Of a DNA stretch of 64,000 nt, positions 32,551 to 41,748 are shown piece by piece. The translations under genes and the position numbers were made by a program. The notes under the pieces are model-generated. The model was given only the letters and a program-made list of their open reading frames with translations. It ran no database searches and was not told where the DNA came from. Every line of letters begins with the position of its first letter. The first letter of the stretch is position 1. Source of the stretch: Eutreptiella sp. 'Long Island Sound 2002' (Eukaryota > Euglenozoa > Euglenophyceae > Eutreptiales > Eutreptiaceae). The stretch lies in contig OZ038379.1 in the NCBI GenBank assembly GCA_964036045.1, positions 114,107,604 to 114,171,603 of the forward strand, in the 5' to 3' direction.

Positions 32551-34455
32551 CTTGCAGTCGCATGGGCAGGTGATGCTCCATGCCCCGGTCCTCGCGCACT
32601 TGGGCGACCGCCACGCTGGGACCGTGTTCACCAGGTGCCACAGCGTGGTCGGCCGACCCGGGGGGGCAATGCCGGACAAGGCGAAGTGGATCTCCGACTC
32701 CGCGTCGACATCGCCCCCCTTCACGACCTCCAGCTGGTGCACGCTGCCCAGGAAGAACAGCATGCACTGGGGGCCGACCTCGATGACGGCGAGGTCGGCG
32801 GCTGGGGCCGACCGGGAGATGAAGGTGGGGTGGAAGGGGCAGGTGGGGGGGCCTGCCGGGAGCGTCTGCGGGGCGTCGGCGAACAGGGCCTGGGCAGCCT
32901 CCCCCTCCCACAACCCCACCCTCGCAACCGCCCCCTTCCCCACCCACAACACCTGATCCACGCTGGGGAGGTCCCAGCTGGACAAATCCCCAGCAACGTC
33001 CAGGGCCTCCTTGGGGGGGATGGCGTCCAAGTGTGTGGTGTTGGCCTAGTGGTGTTTGTGTCGGGGGTCGGGGGTCCACAAGTTAAAAAGAGCCCCCTGC
33101 AGCCCATCCTTGGAGTCGGGGTGGGCAGTCAATCCATGATGGCGGCTGGTGGCCACCATCAGCAGCATGTCCCCCCGATGCAGCTGAATGGTGTCCCAGC
33201 GCGCCTCCCCCGCCTCCCCCAGGGCCGTCCCCGCCTGCACCGCCACCTGGTAGTCCTCTGACAAGCAGAGGAAGCTACTCAGGTGGCAGTCCCCCGCCGC
33301 CCTGTCGCTGCGGGGGAGGACGTCGGGGTGGGTGGTCACGTCGGTGTGGGGGAGCTGCGGCCCACTCCCCACACTGGCCACAATGACGCTGCCCGGCGTC
33401 ATTGGATGGAGGTCCCCAACCCCAGGGACACCTTCGGTGAGGTGGGGGTGGAACTTCTTGAAGAGAGGCCCCCCCACCCCCGACCCCAAGGTGCTCTTGC
33501 TTTGCCACCGGCGGGGGAGCTCGGGATCCTTGGCCTGCTCCTCACTCCGCGCGGCGTTGAAAAGGAGCTCAAAATTTTTTGCGACGACTTCTTCGTCGCC
33601 GCTGCCCCACGCCTTCATCACCTTGTTCCACCCCACCTCACAATCCCGTGCCTCCACAAGCCCCCGAAGCACAATGTAGCCGTTCCCATCAACAAAGTTG
33701 AGGGGCGGCTGAGAGGGGCCAACCCTGTCGGGGGCGGGGTCAGAGCTGCCCGTCACCCCATGAGGGGGGTCGGGAAGGGGTTCGGTGCGGAGGGGGGGTT
33801 CACTCGAAATGAAGGGGGGGGCGCATGAGGCACCACGGTACCATTGCAAAGAAGTTGTGCTATAGAAGGTGGGGTGGGTGACGTCGGGGACGTGCACCTG
33901 GGGGGGGATGGTGGGATGGAAAGGGGCGATGCCCAAATCATCCCACCACCGGGGGTTGGCAAGATGCCAAGAAAAGGGGAAAAAAGAGTGGTCTGCTGGT
34001 GCACCTACAGAAAGATCCTGCAGGCACACCATATCGCAGTTGGGGGGGGTGTGGACAAGGTTAGCGGTGGGGTACACCTGGACGTGGGCGTCCTTAGGCT
34101 TCCCCACAGGGTTAGTCCTCATCGAGTTGAGGAGCTGGTCAACACTGGAGGGGAGAGGGGTCAGATGGAGAAATTTGAGGGTGGGGAGTTGGTGGCGCAG
34201 TTCCCTCCAGAGGGTTGTGGCCCATCCCCTCCCCCCGAGGTAGCTGTTGCGGGTGGGGCTGCGCATGTCGATGTGGATGACATCGGGGGAGGGGTCGAGG
34301 GAGGCTGCCCAGCCCACGATGGCATCCACCCCCAGTGCCTCCGACTCGTACGTTGCCTCCTCCAATTGATGGTGGGCAACGGGGAGGGCTTGGTAGTGGG
34401 CGAGGGTGTCGGCTGCGGGGTCGGGGCGCGAGGCCAGGCTGGCGAGCTGCGACAT
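32551..34455 (-). CDS. Exon 1: 2-oxoglutarate/Fe(II) dioxygenase-like protein
   Basis: ATG at 34455 opens 469 codons to TAG 33046-33048. The frame then stays open for 165 more codons (KEALDVAGDLSSWDLP to TCPCDCK) to a splice donor. The N-terminal half has no known match. The C-terminal 100 residues before the TAG have the double-stranded beta-helix signature: PQLPHTDVTTHPD (HxD at H370/D372), LSSFLCLSEDYQVAVQ, LHRGDMLLMVATSRHHGLT (distal His 439 or 440) and FNLWTPD. Such enzymes use O2 and 2-oxoglutarate to oxidise proteins, nucleic acids or metabolites. TET/JBP-type DNA-base oxidases are known from KDZ transposons of fungi and algae, so DNA or chromatin is an attractive target here. I cannot place the sequence in that family. 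Splicing would link it to the transposase. Confidence 0.5.
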
Positions 34456-34530
34456 ATTATAATAATAGTCTGCTGCGACATTGTCAAAGAGTTTGAGAGC
34501 TGTGGGAAAGCGAAACAGTGGAAATGAGGG

Positions 34531-34595
34531 TAAATTCGTACGAAATTCGTACGAAATTCGTACGAATTTCGTACGAATTTCGTACGAATTTCACA
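34531..34595. repeat. Palindromic array 6 (5' end of transposon)
   Basis: AAATTCGTAC units followed by GAATTTCGTAC units, upstream of the dioxygenase ATG. Beyond it (34600-34690), GTGAATCT/CGTGAATTT subterminal repeats lead to the right terminal repeat. Confidence 0.88.
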
Positions 34596-34832
34596 TACTG
34601 TGAATCTGTGAATCTAGCGTGAATTTCTGCGTGAATTTAGGTGCGTGAATCTCACATTCACGTGAATCTCACCAAATCTGTTAAACCATGCGGGGACTTT
34701 AAACCTCTAAATTGCACCTATTTGTTGCATCTTACTTTGGGCGAAGGTAGCGCGACAAAAGCACACGATAGCACCAAGTTACGAGCAAAACACAGCAAAA
34801 TTGGGTGAAATTCACGGTACCGTGAATCTCGG

Positions 34833-34860
34833 ATTCAAACGGCCGGTTCACGAAGGGTAC
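34833..34860 (-). repeat. Right terminal inverted repeat of the DNA transposon
   Basis: The minus strand reads GTACCCTTCGTGAACC then GGCCGTTTGAAT, inverted relative to 27831. LINE sequence resumes at 34861 (ATTGGTTCCGGG). Confidence 0.75.
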
Positions 34861-37620
34861 ATTGGTTCCGGGCGTCTCCGCTGGTGAGGGTGTTGTGGTG
34901 TTCGGTTTGGGTGTTGGCGGCGGTGCAGGTGTGGGTGTCGCAGTTCCTGGCCCTGGTTCTGGGCGTGGCCGTTTGGGCGTTGCTGGGTGTGGGCGTTCGC
35001 CACTCCTGGCTGAGGGCTCGGTGGCGTTCGTTCGCCAGCCGTGCTGGCGTCCTTGGTGACGCCGTTGGTGGGGTTGCCCTAGGTGGCGGGGCCGTGGTGG
35101 TGGTGGTAGGGGTGGGGGCGCTGTAGGTGACGGCACCTCGGCCCGTCGTTGGTGGGGTTGGTGGTGGTGTGGATAGTGCCGTGGGTGTTGGTGGCGTTGG
35201 TGTTGCCGATGGCGAGGGTACCATAGGTGTTACTTGGTGGTTGGCGTGTGTCGTGGTGGTCTGTTGGCGTGGGTGTTGTTGGTGTTGGTGCTGGGCGCGG
35301 CCTGCGTTTGGGTGGTCGGCGGTTCCGGGCGTGCCACTCGTGGCTGGTCGTCGCGGTGTTGGTGACGGTGCTGGCGAGGGCGCCGCCGGCGGAGCTGTGG
35401 GCGATGTCGAAGGCGAGGGCGCTGCAGGTGTTGCCCTGGTGGATGGTGGTGTTCTGACGGCGGGGGTGGGACCTCGCCACTCCTGGTGGAGGTACCCATG
35501 GGTGTCGCTGGCCCGCGTGTTGGCTCCCTTGGTGTCGTTGATGCCGATGGTGTTGTACCGGGCGGTGTCGCCGTGGCGGTTGCCATTGACGCTCTGGTTT
35601 GTTGGTGCTGAGGCCGCACTGCCGGTGTCGGTGTCGGTGATGTCGGTGGTGAGGTCGTTGTGGGCGCCGCTATGGTTCACGGCGTCTCGGACGTTGCTGA
35701 TGCTGGTGGTGGTTGGCGTGGGTCTGTGTGTGGGTGGTCAGCGGCTTGTGTTCAGGGCGGTGGTCGGTTTCTGTGGCTCTGTCTGGGAGGGTGTGCAGTA
35801 GGTGGTGTGGTCTGCAGGTGCTGCTGTTGGTGTAGGTGGCGTAGGCGTTGCTCCGGGTGGTGTTGTGGGTGAGGGTGGTGTTGGCGGCGCCGGTGGTGTG
35901 GGTGTCGCCGGGGATTGCATGGTGGATGGCGCCCCGCGGTCGCTTTGGTGGCGAGGGTGTTGCTGTGGATGGTTCCGGGCGTGTGCCCTCGCTTCCCCTG
36001 GCCGGGGCTTGGTGGTTTGTTGGCTCACCGGCTGTGGTGGCTTTGGTGTCCTCCGGTGGCGGAGGTTGCTGGTGGCGACGCTGATGGTGGGGTGTTGCCG
36101 GCGATGGTGTGAAGCCGTTGATGCCGTTGATGCCGTTGGCTTGGGTGATGTAGGTGCTGGAACCGGCGGTGGCGTGCGTAGGTTTCGTAGGCGATGGTGC
36201 CGGCGGTGACGGTGTTGGTGAGGGTGTTGTGCTGGCTTGATTTTTGGCGGTGTTGGTGTTTCCGATGGCGTGGATGCTGGTGGCGGTGGCTCTGGGTGCG
36301 GGTCGGTGGGGGACCGGATCGGCTGGGTGCGGTCGTTGGTCAGTGTTGGGTGGCTTTTTGTGTTGGTCTGTTGTTGGTGAGGGTGTCCTATGTCCTAGTG
36401 TTTTGGTGGGTGCTGGGATCGCTGGTGTTGCCGATGGTGCCTCCGTTGGTTTCGGGTGTGTCCGCTGGTGAGGGTGTTGTGGCGTCCGGTTTGGGCGTTG
36501 GTGGCGGTGCTGGTGTGGGTGTCGTAGTGCCTGGTCCTGGTGTTGGGTGTGGCCGTTCGGGTGTTACTGGGTGTGGCCGTTCGCCACTCCTGGCTGCGGG
36601 CTTGGTGGGTCCTCCTTTGCGTCCTAGCGGTTTCTGGCGGCCCTGCAGCCCCCCTGGCGGGGGGGGTTGCTGGGTTCCTGTTGTTTGGGTTTGTGTGTGT
36701 TGCGTGTGTGGTGCGGGCGGCGCCTGCACTTTGGTGTGTGGTGTGCGTTTGTGGGGCTCGTGGCGGTGGCGGTTGTGGGGGTGTGTGTTGTGTGCACGCT
36801 CGGGCGTGTGTGCGGTGTGTTGGTGGTGCGTTTGGGTGCCTGTCCTCGCCTTTGTGGGCGTGGTTTGGCGGCCCTATTTGGTGTGGGGGCTGTGTGTCGT
36901 GCCCCCCCCCCCTGTCTCGGCTGTGTGGTTCCCCGCCCCCCCTGGCTGGGGTCTGTTGGTGGTGTGTCCCCTTGCTGTCCCCTTTGCGTGCCCTCCTCCT
37001 TCTGTCTCTTTTCCGTGTCGCTTGGGGCGGTGTTTATCTGGTGTCGTGCCCGGGCCTTCCCGGCTGTGGTGGGTGGGGGGGGGTCCTTGTCGCCGGCTCG
37101 GGTCCCTTCCCCTGGTGTTTCCCCGTGGGGGGGCCGATGCTTGCACTCCCCGCCAGGGTGTAACTCTGTTGTACGGGCCGTCCATTTGTACTCGCTCGGT
37201 ACAAATGGACCTGCTCCGTAGCCAGGTACTCCAGCCGTTCCCCACACCGGGGTCGGGTACACTGTGGGTCGCTGGGGAGTCCTTGCGGGATAGGCGCGTC
37301 TCTTGCCTGCCCCGATGGACGGTGTGCCCTACCCGCAGCCCCTCGCTGGGCCCGAACCGCAGTACGTGCCGTGGGGAGTGCTCTTGGTCAGGCCCATTGG
37401 TCACCCCCCCAGGCCGGTGCCACCGCGGGCCGCTGACCAACGGTCCCGGGCGTATCCCACCTTATTGCGTGTGCTCAGGTGGGGCCGATACGGTCACCGG
37501 GGGGGCCCCCAAACCCCTGAGGTTGGGTCCCTCGCCTGCGTCTCCCGTGGGCCCTTTTCGTCCCGCCCCCCTTTTCGCTGTGCGGTTTGCGGTGGTTGGT
37601 GTCCCGTCTCTCCGGGGTGG
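34861..37620 (-). other. LINE 5' low-complexity region, no gene called
   Basis: GTTGGTGGTG-type sequence continues from the left side of the DNA transposon; 36290-36560 is a diverged direct copy of about 27680-27830 plus 34861-34990. From about 36620 it is G/T-rich with C runs. Long Val/Trp/Cys/Gly or Pro/Thr/His frames are open on both strands and carry no domain. Confidence 0.5.
37180..37210. repeat. Perfect 12-bp stem hairpin
   Basis: GTCCATTTGTAC, a 7-base loop TCGCTCG, then GTACAAATGGAC. It stands out in otherwise G/T-biased sequence. It does not look like a terminator followed by T. Confidence 0.7.
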
Positions 37621-37794
37621 GGTGGTGGTGGTGGGGGGGGGGGGGGAGGGGGTTTCGCTGTTCCTGCCTGTGTTGCTTGTGTGCGTGTCGCCCCCTCCTC
37701 TGGTCGTGGTTCGCCGTCGGTGTGTGTGTTTGTGGCGCGGTGCGTGCGCGCGTGGTGTCTGTGTTGGTGTGTGGTGCGTGGTTTGTGGTGTGTG

Positions 37795-39790
37795 GTGTGC
37801 GGCGGTGGTGTGTTGGTGGGGTTGTGGCTGGTGTGTGGTGTGGTTGGTCCCTCGCCACTCCTGGCGGAGGTTGCTGTGTGCTACTCCCCGCCACTCCTGG
37901 CCGGTTTTCGCTGCCTGTGGTGGTGTGCGGTTCCCCGCCACTCCTGGCTGGGGTTCCGCTGCCGGCAGTGGCGTGTGGTGTGTGGTGTGTGGTGTGTGGT
38001 GTGTGGTGAGTGGCGGTGGTGTGTTGGTGGGGTTGTGGCTGGTGTGTGGTGTGGTTGGTCCCTCGCCACTCCTGGCGGAGGTTCCTGTGTGCTACTCCCC
38101 GCCACTCCTGGCTGGGTTTCGCTGCCTGTGGTGGTGTGCGGTTCCCCGCCACTCCTGGCTGGGGTTCCGGTGCCGGCAGTGGCGTGTGGTGTGTGGTGTG
38201 TGGTGTGTGGTGTGTGGTGAGCGGCGGTGGTGTGTTGGTGGGGTTGTGGCTGGTGTGTGGTGTGGTTGGTCCCTCGCCACTCCTGGCGGAGGTTCCTGTG
38301 TGCTACTCCCCGCCACTCCTGGTTGGGTTTCGCTGCCGGTGGTGGTGGGCGGTCCTCGCCACTCCTGGCTGAGGTCTCCGGGCGGCGGTGGTGTGTGGTG
38401 GGGTTGTGGCTGGTGTGTGGTGTGGTTGGTCCCTCGCCACTCCTGGCGGAGGTTCCTGTGTGCTACTCCCCGCCACTCCTGGCTGGGTTTCGCTGCCGGT
38501 GGTGGTGTGCAGTTCCCCGCCACTCCTGGCTGGGGCCTGCTGGCGGCGGTGGTGCGTGGTGTGTGGTGTGTGGTGTGTGGTGTGTGGTGTGCGGCGGTGG
38601 TGTGTTGGTGGGGTTGTGGCTGTGGTTGGTCCCTCGCCACTCCTGGCGGAGGTTCCTGTGTGCTACTCCCCGCCACTCCTGGCTGGGTTTCGCTGCCGGT
38701 GGCGGTGGGCGGTCCTCGCCACTTCTGCCTCAGGGCCCTGGGCGCGGTTCCCCGCCACTCCTGGCTGGGGTCCGCTGGCGGCGGTGGTGTGTGGTGGGGT
38801 TGTGGCTGGTGTGTGGTGTGGTTGGTCCCTCGCCACTCCTGGCGGAGGTTCCTGTGTGCTACTCCCCGCCACTCCTGGCTGGGTTTCGCTGCCGGTGGTG
38901 GTGTGCGGTTCCCCGCCACTCCTGGCTGGGGCCTGCTGGCGGCGGTGGTGCGTGGTGTGTGGTGTGTGGTGTGCGGCGGTGGTGTGTTGGCGGGGTTGTG
39001 GCTGGTGTGTGGTGTGGTTGGTCCCTCGCCACTCCTGGCGGAGGTTCCTGTGTGCTACTCCCCGCCACTCCTGGCTGGGTTTCGCTGCCGGTGGTGGTGG
39101 GCGGTCCTCGCCACTCCTGGCTGAGGGTCCCGGGCGCGGTTCCCCGCCACTCCTGGCTGGGGTCCGTTGGCGGCGGTGTGTGGCGTTGTCGGTCCCTCGT
39201 CACTCCTGGCGGAGGTTCCTGCGTGCTACTCCCCGCCACTCCTGGCTGGGTTTCGGTGCCGGTGGTGGTGTGTGGTCCCCCACCTCCCCTGGCTGGGGTC
39301 TGCTGGCGGCGGTGGTGTGTGGTGTGTGGTGTGTGGTGTGTGGTGTGTGGTGTGTGGTGTGTGGTGTGCGGCGGTGGTGTGCTGGTGGGGTTGCGGCTGG
39401 TGTGTGGTGTGGTTGGTTCCTCGCCACTCCCGGCGGAGGTTCCTGTGTGCTACTCCCCGCCACTCCTGGCTGGGTTTCGCTGCCGGCGGTGGTGGGCGTT
39501 CCTCGCCACTCCTGGCGGAGGGTCCCGGGCGCGGTTCCCCGCCACTCTTGGCTGGGTTTCGCTGTCGGCGGTGGTGTGTGGTGTGTGGTATGTGGTGTGT
39601 GGTGTGTGGCGTGCGGCGGTGGCGTGTGTGGTGGGTTTGTGGCTGGTGTGTGGTGTGGTTGGTCCCTCGCCACTCCTGGCGGAGGTTCCTGTGTGCTACT
39701 CCCCGCCACTCCTGGCTGGGTTTCGCTGCCGGTGGTGGTGTGGGGGTCCCCGCCACTCCTGGCTGGGGCCCGCCGGTTGTGGTGGTGTGT
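37795..39790. repeat. Ten-unit minisatellite of about 200 bp
   Basis: Units of roughly 160-250 bp each contain (GTGTGTGGT)n, TGTTGGTGGGGTTGTGGCTG, GTCCCTCGCCACTCCTGGCG, GTGTGCTACTCCCCGCCACT and TTTCGCTGCCGG. I count ten GGTCCCTCGCCACTCC-type starts (near 37845, 38056, 38268, 38426, 38628, 38822, 39019, 39190, 39412 and 39660). Open frames of hundreds of codons across the array result from a stop-free repeat. Confidence 0.88.
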
Positions 39791-40129
39791 TTCGCGGGCG
39801 GGGGTGTCCTTTGTTGTGTGTGTTTGTGGTGTGTGTGGGTGTGCGCGGTGGCCGTGCTGTGTTGTGTGTTGCGTGTTTGTGGTGTCTGTGTTTTTGGTGG
39901 TGTGGTGTGGTGGTGCGGTGGGTGTGTCTTCCGGGTGCCCTTCTCCTTGGCCCTGGTGTGTGTGTGTGCGCTGTGTGGCCCTTCGTGTTGGTGTGGGTGG
40001 CGTGGGGGGGGGGGGGGGGGTCGTGCGCGGTGTGGCTGTCGTGCGTGCGCGTGTGTGTGCTCGCGGTGTGTGGTTGGTGGGGTGGGGTGTGTCATACCTT
40101 GGCTGGTTCTCGTCGTCGGTCGTCGGCAT

Positions 40130-41320
40130 GTTTCAAAAAGCAGAAGAAGAGGTCGTGTAGATGCGTAGCAGAAATGCGTGGCATGCGTGATGCGTAGCAC
40201 GTACCTTTCCTTTTGTCCCATCATGTTTTCTTCCCCTGTAGAGAAAGAGCGTGCGCAGGTCCTTTTTTTTTTTTTTTTTTTTTTTTGCGTGTTGTGTTTT
40301 GTGTCTCCTCCCTTTTTTTTTTTTTTTTCGTTGCGTCTTCGATAACATACCTCTCCGCGTTGCGTTTCCCCTATAGAGAGGGCGTGGAAGGCGCTTTCGT
40401 TTTTTTTTTTTTTTTTTTCAACATACTTGTCATACCTTGTGCCGCTTCTTGTTGCCGTCCCCTATAGAGAAAGCGTGTGCTTGTTTGTGGGTGGGGCGGG
40501 GGTGGGGATGCATACCATGTTTTTCCTTTGTCTTGTCTCCGTCTTCGTGCATCTTGCGGCTTTGTGTACGTTTGTGTTTTCGTCCCCTTGGCGCCTTCCC
40601 TCGCATTTTTAACATACTTGTTCGTCATACCTCCATACCATTGTTTCCCTGTGGTACGTGGCCATCCCCTATAGCGAGAGCGTGTGCGTGTTTGCGGGCG
40701 GGGCGGTGTGGGGTTTCATACCTTTTTTTTCCTTGCTCTTGTCTCCGTCTTCTCGCACCTTGCGGTCTTGTTTATGTGTGTGCGTGTGTGCGTGGTCCGT
40801 CCCTTTGGCGCCCTCCCTCGCATTGTTAACATACTTGCTCGCCATTGTTTCCCCGTGGTTGGTGGGCTTCGCTTGTTCGCCTTTTCATTGTTTCCCCTTT
40901 GTCCGTGGCCGCCCCATACCTTTTGCGCTTTTGTTGATTTTTTTTTTTTTCGTGTATCTCGCGGCGGTCGGAGCCTATGGAGGAATAAATATGGGGGATA
41001 TATGGTTGTGGTTTGTGTTTGCGGGCATGCCTTTTGACGTGCGTGGCGGTTCGTCGTTCTTTTTTGCGTGCGGTGTTGTCCCTTGGGCGCCCTCCTTCGC
41101 AACATACTTGGTTTTCTCTTCCACGTATGTGTAGCGGTGGATACGATATGTAGGACGCATGGGGCCGTAACATACTTGGTTGTCATACCTTGTTTTCCCG
41201 TGGTCCGTGGTCGCGTCTTTTTTGTTTGTGGTTTGGTGTTTCTCCTTTTGTTGCGTTTCCTTCTCTCTCTTTTTTTTTTTTTTTTTTTGACGCGCACAAG
41301 ACGCCTAGCTCCTATGGCAC
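40130..41320. repeat. Tandem T-tract repeats near the LINE 5' end
   Basis: A loosely repeated unit of about 200 bp: AACATACTTG, CATACC, CCCCTATAGAGAAAGCG, TGTGCGTGTTTGCGGGCGGG, then a T run and TTGTCTCCGTCTTC. T runs of about 15-25 bases lie near 40263, 40313, 40400, 40935 and 41270. On the element strand these are A runs upstream of all ORFs, so this may be a repeated promoter or 5' UTR. Confidence 0.65.
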
Positions 41321-41713
41321 GCACGTTGCTAGGTGGTTCGGAGCTCGCTTTGTTCTTGTCTCCGTCGTCGTGGCTCGCTTGTTTTTGGTGTTCGCCTCTT
41401 TTCTTCTTCTTTGTTGGTGGAGCGCGCACAAGTCCCTAGCGCCTAGGACACGCATTTTGCTAGGTGTTTTGGAGCATGCAACGCTCAGGTTCTTCGCCGT
41501 CGCGACTCTATTGTTCGTCTTTGTTTTGTGAGTGTCCTAAATTTTGCGACCTCGCCAAACAGCGGCGTAAAATTTTTGGGTGGTTTCTGAGGTCGGAAAA
41601 GACGATTTTTCGCTTTATTTTTGCTGGCGGTGCGTCGTTTTCTTAGTTTTGTATTATTCTTCTGCTGCGATCGCGCGACTCAGCACGACTCAGCACCAAG
41701 AGCATGCCAGCGC
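41321..41713 (-). other. LINE 5' terminal segment
   Basis: Non-repetitive sequence up to the target duplication, with CTAGC(T/G)CCTA(T/G)G(G/A)CACGCA(C/T)-type motifs duplicated at about 41300 and 41430 and a GACTCAGCAC direct repeat at the extreme end. No gene seen. Confidence 0.4.
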
Positions 41714-41748
41714 GTGCCAGCTCTGTAAGGACTGATGGTCCGTACAAA
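41714..41748. repeat. Right 35-bp target-site duplication of the large insertion
   Basis: Same 35 bases as 8989-9023 with one mismatch (T for C at position 13). The old Ty3 RNase H sequence continues directly from here to the right. Confidence 0.93.

Larger units (their letters stand above)
27831..34860 (-). mobile_element. 7.03-kb DNA transposon with inverted ends
   Basis: The ends are inverted copies: GTACCCTTCGTGAAC at 27831 and its reverse complement ending at 34860, each followed inward by GGCCGTTTGAAT. The left end has an extra GGCCGTTAAGT. Near 36421-36480 a paralog of the flanking sequence runs uninterrupted across the equivalent site, so the boundaries are supported by an empty-site comparison. 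The target duplication is too short to fix by eye. Subterminal GTGAATTT/ACGTGAAT repeats occur at both ends, as expected of transposase-binding sites. It carries one three-exon minus-strand gene and sits inside the giant LINE. Confidence 0.75.
9024..41713 (-). mobile_element. Giant LINE-like (non-LTR) retrotransposon insertion, 32.7 kb
   Basis: Bounded by a 35-bp target duplication inside the old Ty3 pol gene. The minus strand carries a LINE frame (APE endonuclease, reverse transcriptase, RNase H, zinc knuckle) between 25354 and 16067. The end downstream of those ORFs finishes in a TACC-repeat tail against the duplication, the expected 3' end after target-primed reverse transcription. Without the 7,030-bp DNA transposon inside it, the element is about 25.7 kb, far longer than usual LINEs. 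No second duplication marking a smaller element was found, but I cannot exclude other old insertions in the low-complexity parts. A captured phosphofructokinase fragment lies in the 3' part. Confidence 0.7.

Noticed and set aside
30236-32573. Small ORFs translating as repeated VRISYEFRTNF
   Set aside because: They are simply the translation of the palindromic arrays and lie in predicted introns.
28091-34595. The GAAATTCGTAC arrays as a CRISPR
   Set aside because: Units abut directly without unique spacers and reverse orientation at the centre. They lie in a eukaryotic transposon.
36194-39124. Very long open frame (976 codons) on the plus strand rich in Val, Trp, Cys and Gly, and similar frames to 40197
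   Set aside because: It runs through a minisatellite whose unit lacks stops in several frames on both strands. The translation is a periodic repeat with no domain.
8989-41748. The 32.7-kb insertion as a Helitron or Maverick/Polinton
   Set aside because: Helitrons make no target duplication and Polintons make about 6 bp. There is no helicase, DNA polymerase B or packaging gene, and the 35-bp duplication with a TACC tail and LINE genes fits target-primed insertion better.
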